NCBI RefSeq assembly: GCF_047601505.1
Contig: NZ_JASGJD010000001.1
Span: 372,001-436,000, forward strand
Source: Cloacibacterium sp047601505
GTDB taxonomy: Bacteria; Bacteroidota; Bacteroidia; Flavobacteriales; Weeksellaceae
Length of the DNA: 64,000 bases
Direction: 5' to 3'
Part shown: positions 62,418 to 64,000 of the stretch, piece after piece
Position numbering within the stretch: the stretch's first letter is position 1
Layout of the letters: every line of letters begins with the position of its first letter
Position numbers and translations under genes: made by a program
The notes under the pieces: generated by a model
The model's database searches: none
What the model was told of the DNA's origin: nothing
Seen by the model: the letters and a program-made list of their open reading frames with translations, nothing else

Positions 62418-64000
62418 TTCTTCACAATTTTATTGGTTATAGATTTTGTTTCTGTGGTAGCGGTTACTATGTACATGCCTTGTGGTAGTTTTGCGGTGTT
62501 GAGTTTGGTAACGCTGTTCTTCGTTTTCGTCTGATAGGCTAACTTGCCGGTCATATCGTATATGCTTATCGTGGCTTCCCAACCTGTGCTTGACGAAGGA
62601 AAGTCCATGCCTATTTCCACATAGCAATAATCCTCAACAGGATTCGGGTAGATTCTCATGTCCTGTTTTTCTATAAGCTTTTCCAGTTGTTTGTCACCCA
62701 GCTTTACTACTTTCCAGTTTTCTTTGCCTAATTCTTCTGCACTTGTCCCTGCTAATATGTATGTGCCATCATTGTTAAGCTTGGCATCTACCAATCGCTC
62801 TTCCTGTTTCTTCTCTTTGCCTTCAATATGTTTTCTCCAAACTTCTTCGCCTTTATTATCAATGTACAGCATCCAAAATGTTTCGTCCTCTTTCTGAACC
62901 TTGCCTTCTGCCTGAGTGTAACCACCTAACAAAAAGCCTTTGGTTTTCCAGCTTCCGCCTTCTTGTTTTCCATTTATTGTATTTAAACTCATCAATACAT
63001 CTCTGTTTTTAAAGTTGTATCCTTTCTGCCATAATTCATTGCCATTCTCATCTAAGGAGATTACCCATAAATCTGTTCCTTCTTTGATGTTGGATTTTTT
63101 GTTCCCTGAATTTCCACTTCTGCTTTCCCCTGCTATAATATAACCTGTGTCTGTATTGGCTAAAGTTCTGATATGGTCATCACTACTGCCTCCGTAGTTC
63201 TTTTGCCATTCTATTTTTCCTTCTTTGCTTAGCTTTACGACCCAAAAATCTCCTTCTCCATAGTTTTCTGTGGTTTTAGGTTGATACGTAGTAGGAATTT
63301 GATTCGAGGAATTTGATTCTTTGGCTGTTAGTTGTTGGTTATTAGTTGATGATTGGTTATTGGTGTGATTAGTTTCTTCTTTTAGTTCTTCATCTGGACT
63401 TGTCTTATTTTCAATTTTCAACTCTCCATTTTCAATTGAAGTGCTTCTGGAATAAATTCCTACCAACGCTCCGCCATCTTTCGTTGGAATAATCTTCTCT
63501 ACTTCATCTAAACCTTTTCCACCTAAATAGAGTTGATTTACAACTTTCCCTGTTTTATCGAGTTTAATTAACCATACATCTTTTGAACCAAATCCTTCTG
63601 AATTTTGAGTTTGTTTAATCTGTACATTTCCTGCGATAAAATACCCTAAATCATTAGTTTGAATTACAGATTTGGCTTCTTCATCTACAGTAGTTCCCAA
63701 TGTCTTTTGCCATTCTTCTTCTCCGCTTTCATTTACTTTAATGACCCAAATATCAGAACCTCCTTTTTGTTTACCTTTTTTCTGTAAGCCTGATGTAGAA
63801 TAGCTCGTGCCTGCCAATAAAAAACCTCCTTCTTGGGTGGAAGTTGTTGCTGTTAAAAAGTCGTGGTTATTGCCTCCGAAGTATTTATCCCAAACAATTT
63901 GTCCTTGTTGGTTCAGCTTTACAATATGATAATCATAGCCATTGTTTTGAACATTGGTTGATGACTGACCGTTGCTGGAGGTTGATTTTGGAGTTTGAAT
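62414..64000 (-). CDS. T9SS type A sorting-domain protein with beta-propeller-like repeats, 5' end outside window
   Basis: The frame is open to the right window edge, so only the C-terminal about 528 residues are visible. About seven repeats of the form DxWVxKLxxxGxxxWxKxxGG...DGGxxxAGxS (for example GSDIWVIKVNESGEEEWQK) suggest a beta-propeller. A Gln/Ser/Thr-rich insert lies in the middle. The end, RIYPNPVEDYCYVEI ... KLPQGMYIVTAT, is a type A T9SS sorting domain, so it should be secreted and attached to the surface. It is coupled to the Rhs-companion gene by an overlapping ATG/TGA. Confidence 0.88.
   Translation of the reverse strand: MQTPKSTSSNGQSSTNVQNNGYDYHIVKLNQQGQIVWDKYFGGNNHDFLTATTSTQEGGFLLAGTSYSTSGLQKKGKQKGGSDIWVIKVNESGEEEWQKTLGTTVDEEAKSVIQTNDLGYFIAGNVQIKQTQNSEGFGSKDVWLIKLDKTGKVVNQLYLGGKGLDEVEKIIPTKDGGALVGIYSRSTSIENGELKIENKTSPDEELKEETNHTNNQSSTNNQQLTAKESNSSNQIPTTYQPKTTENYGEGDFWVVKLSKEGKIEWQKNYGGSSDDHIRTLANTDTGYIIAGESRSGNSGNKKSNIKEGTDLWVISLDENGNELWQKGYNFKNRDVLMSLNTINGKQEGGSWKTKGFLLGGYTQAEGKVQKEDETFWMLYIDNKGEEVWRKHIEGKEKKQEERLVDAKLNNDGTYILAGTSAEELGKENWKVVKLGDKQLEKLIEKQDMRIYPNPVEDYCYVEIGMDFPSSSTGWEATISIYDMTGKLAYQTKTKNSVTKLNTAKLPQGMYIVTATTETKSITNKIVKK

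Overview
The window comes from a low-GC member of the Bacteroidota, most likely class Flavobacteriia near the Chryseobacterium / Cloacibacterium / Kaistella group. The evidence is the Bacteroidota-type -7 promoter element TAnnTTTG in front of many genes, a dcw cluster with the Bacteroidota versions of FtsL, MraY and FtsZ, a type III glutamine synthetase (GlnN), a type IX secretion (T9SS) C-terminal sorting domain, and no recognisable Shine-Dalgarno sites. I see no rRNA or tRNA gene.

Layout. (1) 1-2535: a short operon encoding a TerB-like protein (cut by the window edge), a coiled-coil membrane protein and a VWA-like lipoprotein; its function is unknown. (2) 2814-4758, minus strand: an ElaA-type acetyltransferase, the GTPase EngB and an alpha/beta hydrolase. 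(3) 4960-22087: the division and cell wall (dcw) cluster mraZ-rsmH-ftsL-ftsI-murE-[unknown]-mraY-murD-ftsW-murG-murC-ftsQ-ftsA-ftsZ followed by a YqeY-like gene. It starts behind a two-site MraZ operator, holds one unrecognised small gene, and several spacers carry low-complexity hairpins. (4) 22232-30236: bacilliredoxin, a GH3-family protein, a nitroreductase, a secreted hypothetical protein, the haem operon hemA-hemC-hemD-hemE on the minus strand, and an acetyltransferase. (5) 30405-36034: the rod-shape operon mreB-mreC-mreD-mrdA-rodA. (6) 36113-46190: NlpC/P60 lipoprotein, glnN, a large uncharacterised Bacteroidota protein, an M1 metallopeptidase, coaX, a tadA-like deaminase, a TonB-C-like secreted protein and an AEC transporter.

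(7) 46190 to about 54740 is an accessory region. It begins with a promoter-terminator unit without an ORF (candidate small RNA). It then has the C-terminal half of a Roc-COR-TIR-type protein cut by an IS21-family element whose istB carries a nonsense codon. A gene-poor stretch follows with a 16-bp inverted repeat bearing two perfect DnaA-box sequences, a small HTH_17 gene, and six copies of a 21-bp dyad spaced at exactly 32 bp, which looks like an iteron or operator array. A second transposase gene has a one-base frameshift. (8) 54747-64000, minus strand: a coupled locus of a T9SS-sorted protein (cut by the window edge), a 1327-residue Rhs-companion protein, an Rhs protein with a distinct C-terminal domain, and a 69-residue membrane protein overlapping its stop codon, a plausible immunity protein.

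Regions 3 and 5 together hold most of the machinery for peptidoglycan precursor synthesis, septal division and elongation. The most unusual signals are the 32-bp phased array with the nearby DnaA-box hairpin, the candidate ncRNA, the truncated Roc-COR-TIR gene, the Rhs tip/immunity pair, and a widespread Bacteroidota short repeat inserted in frame in murG. All family assignments come from reading the sequence; no database search was run.
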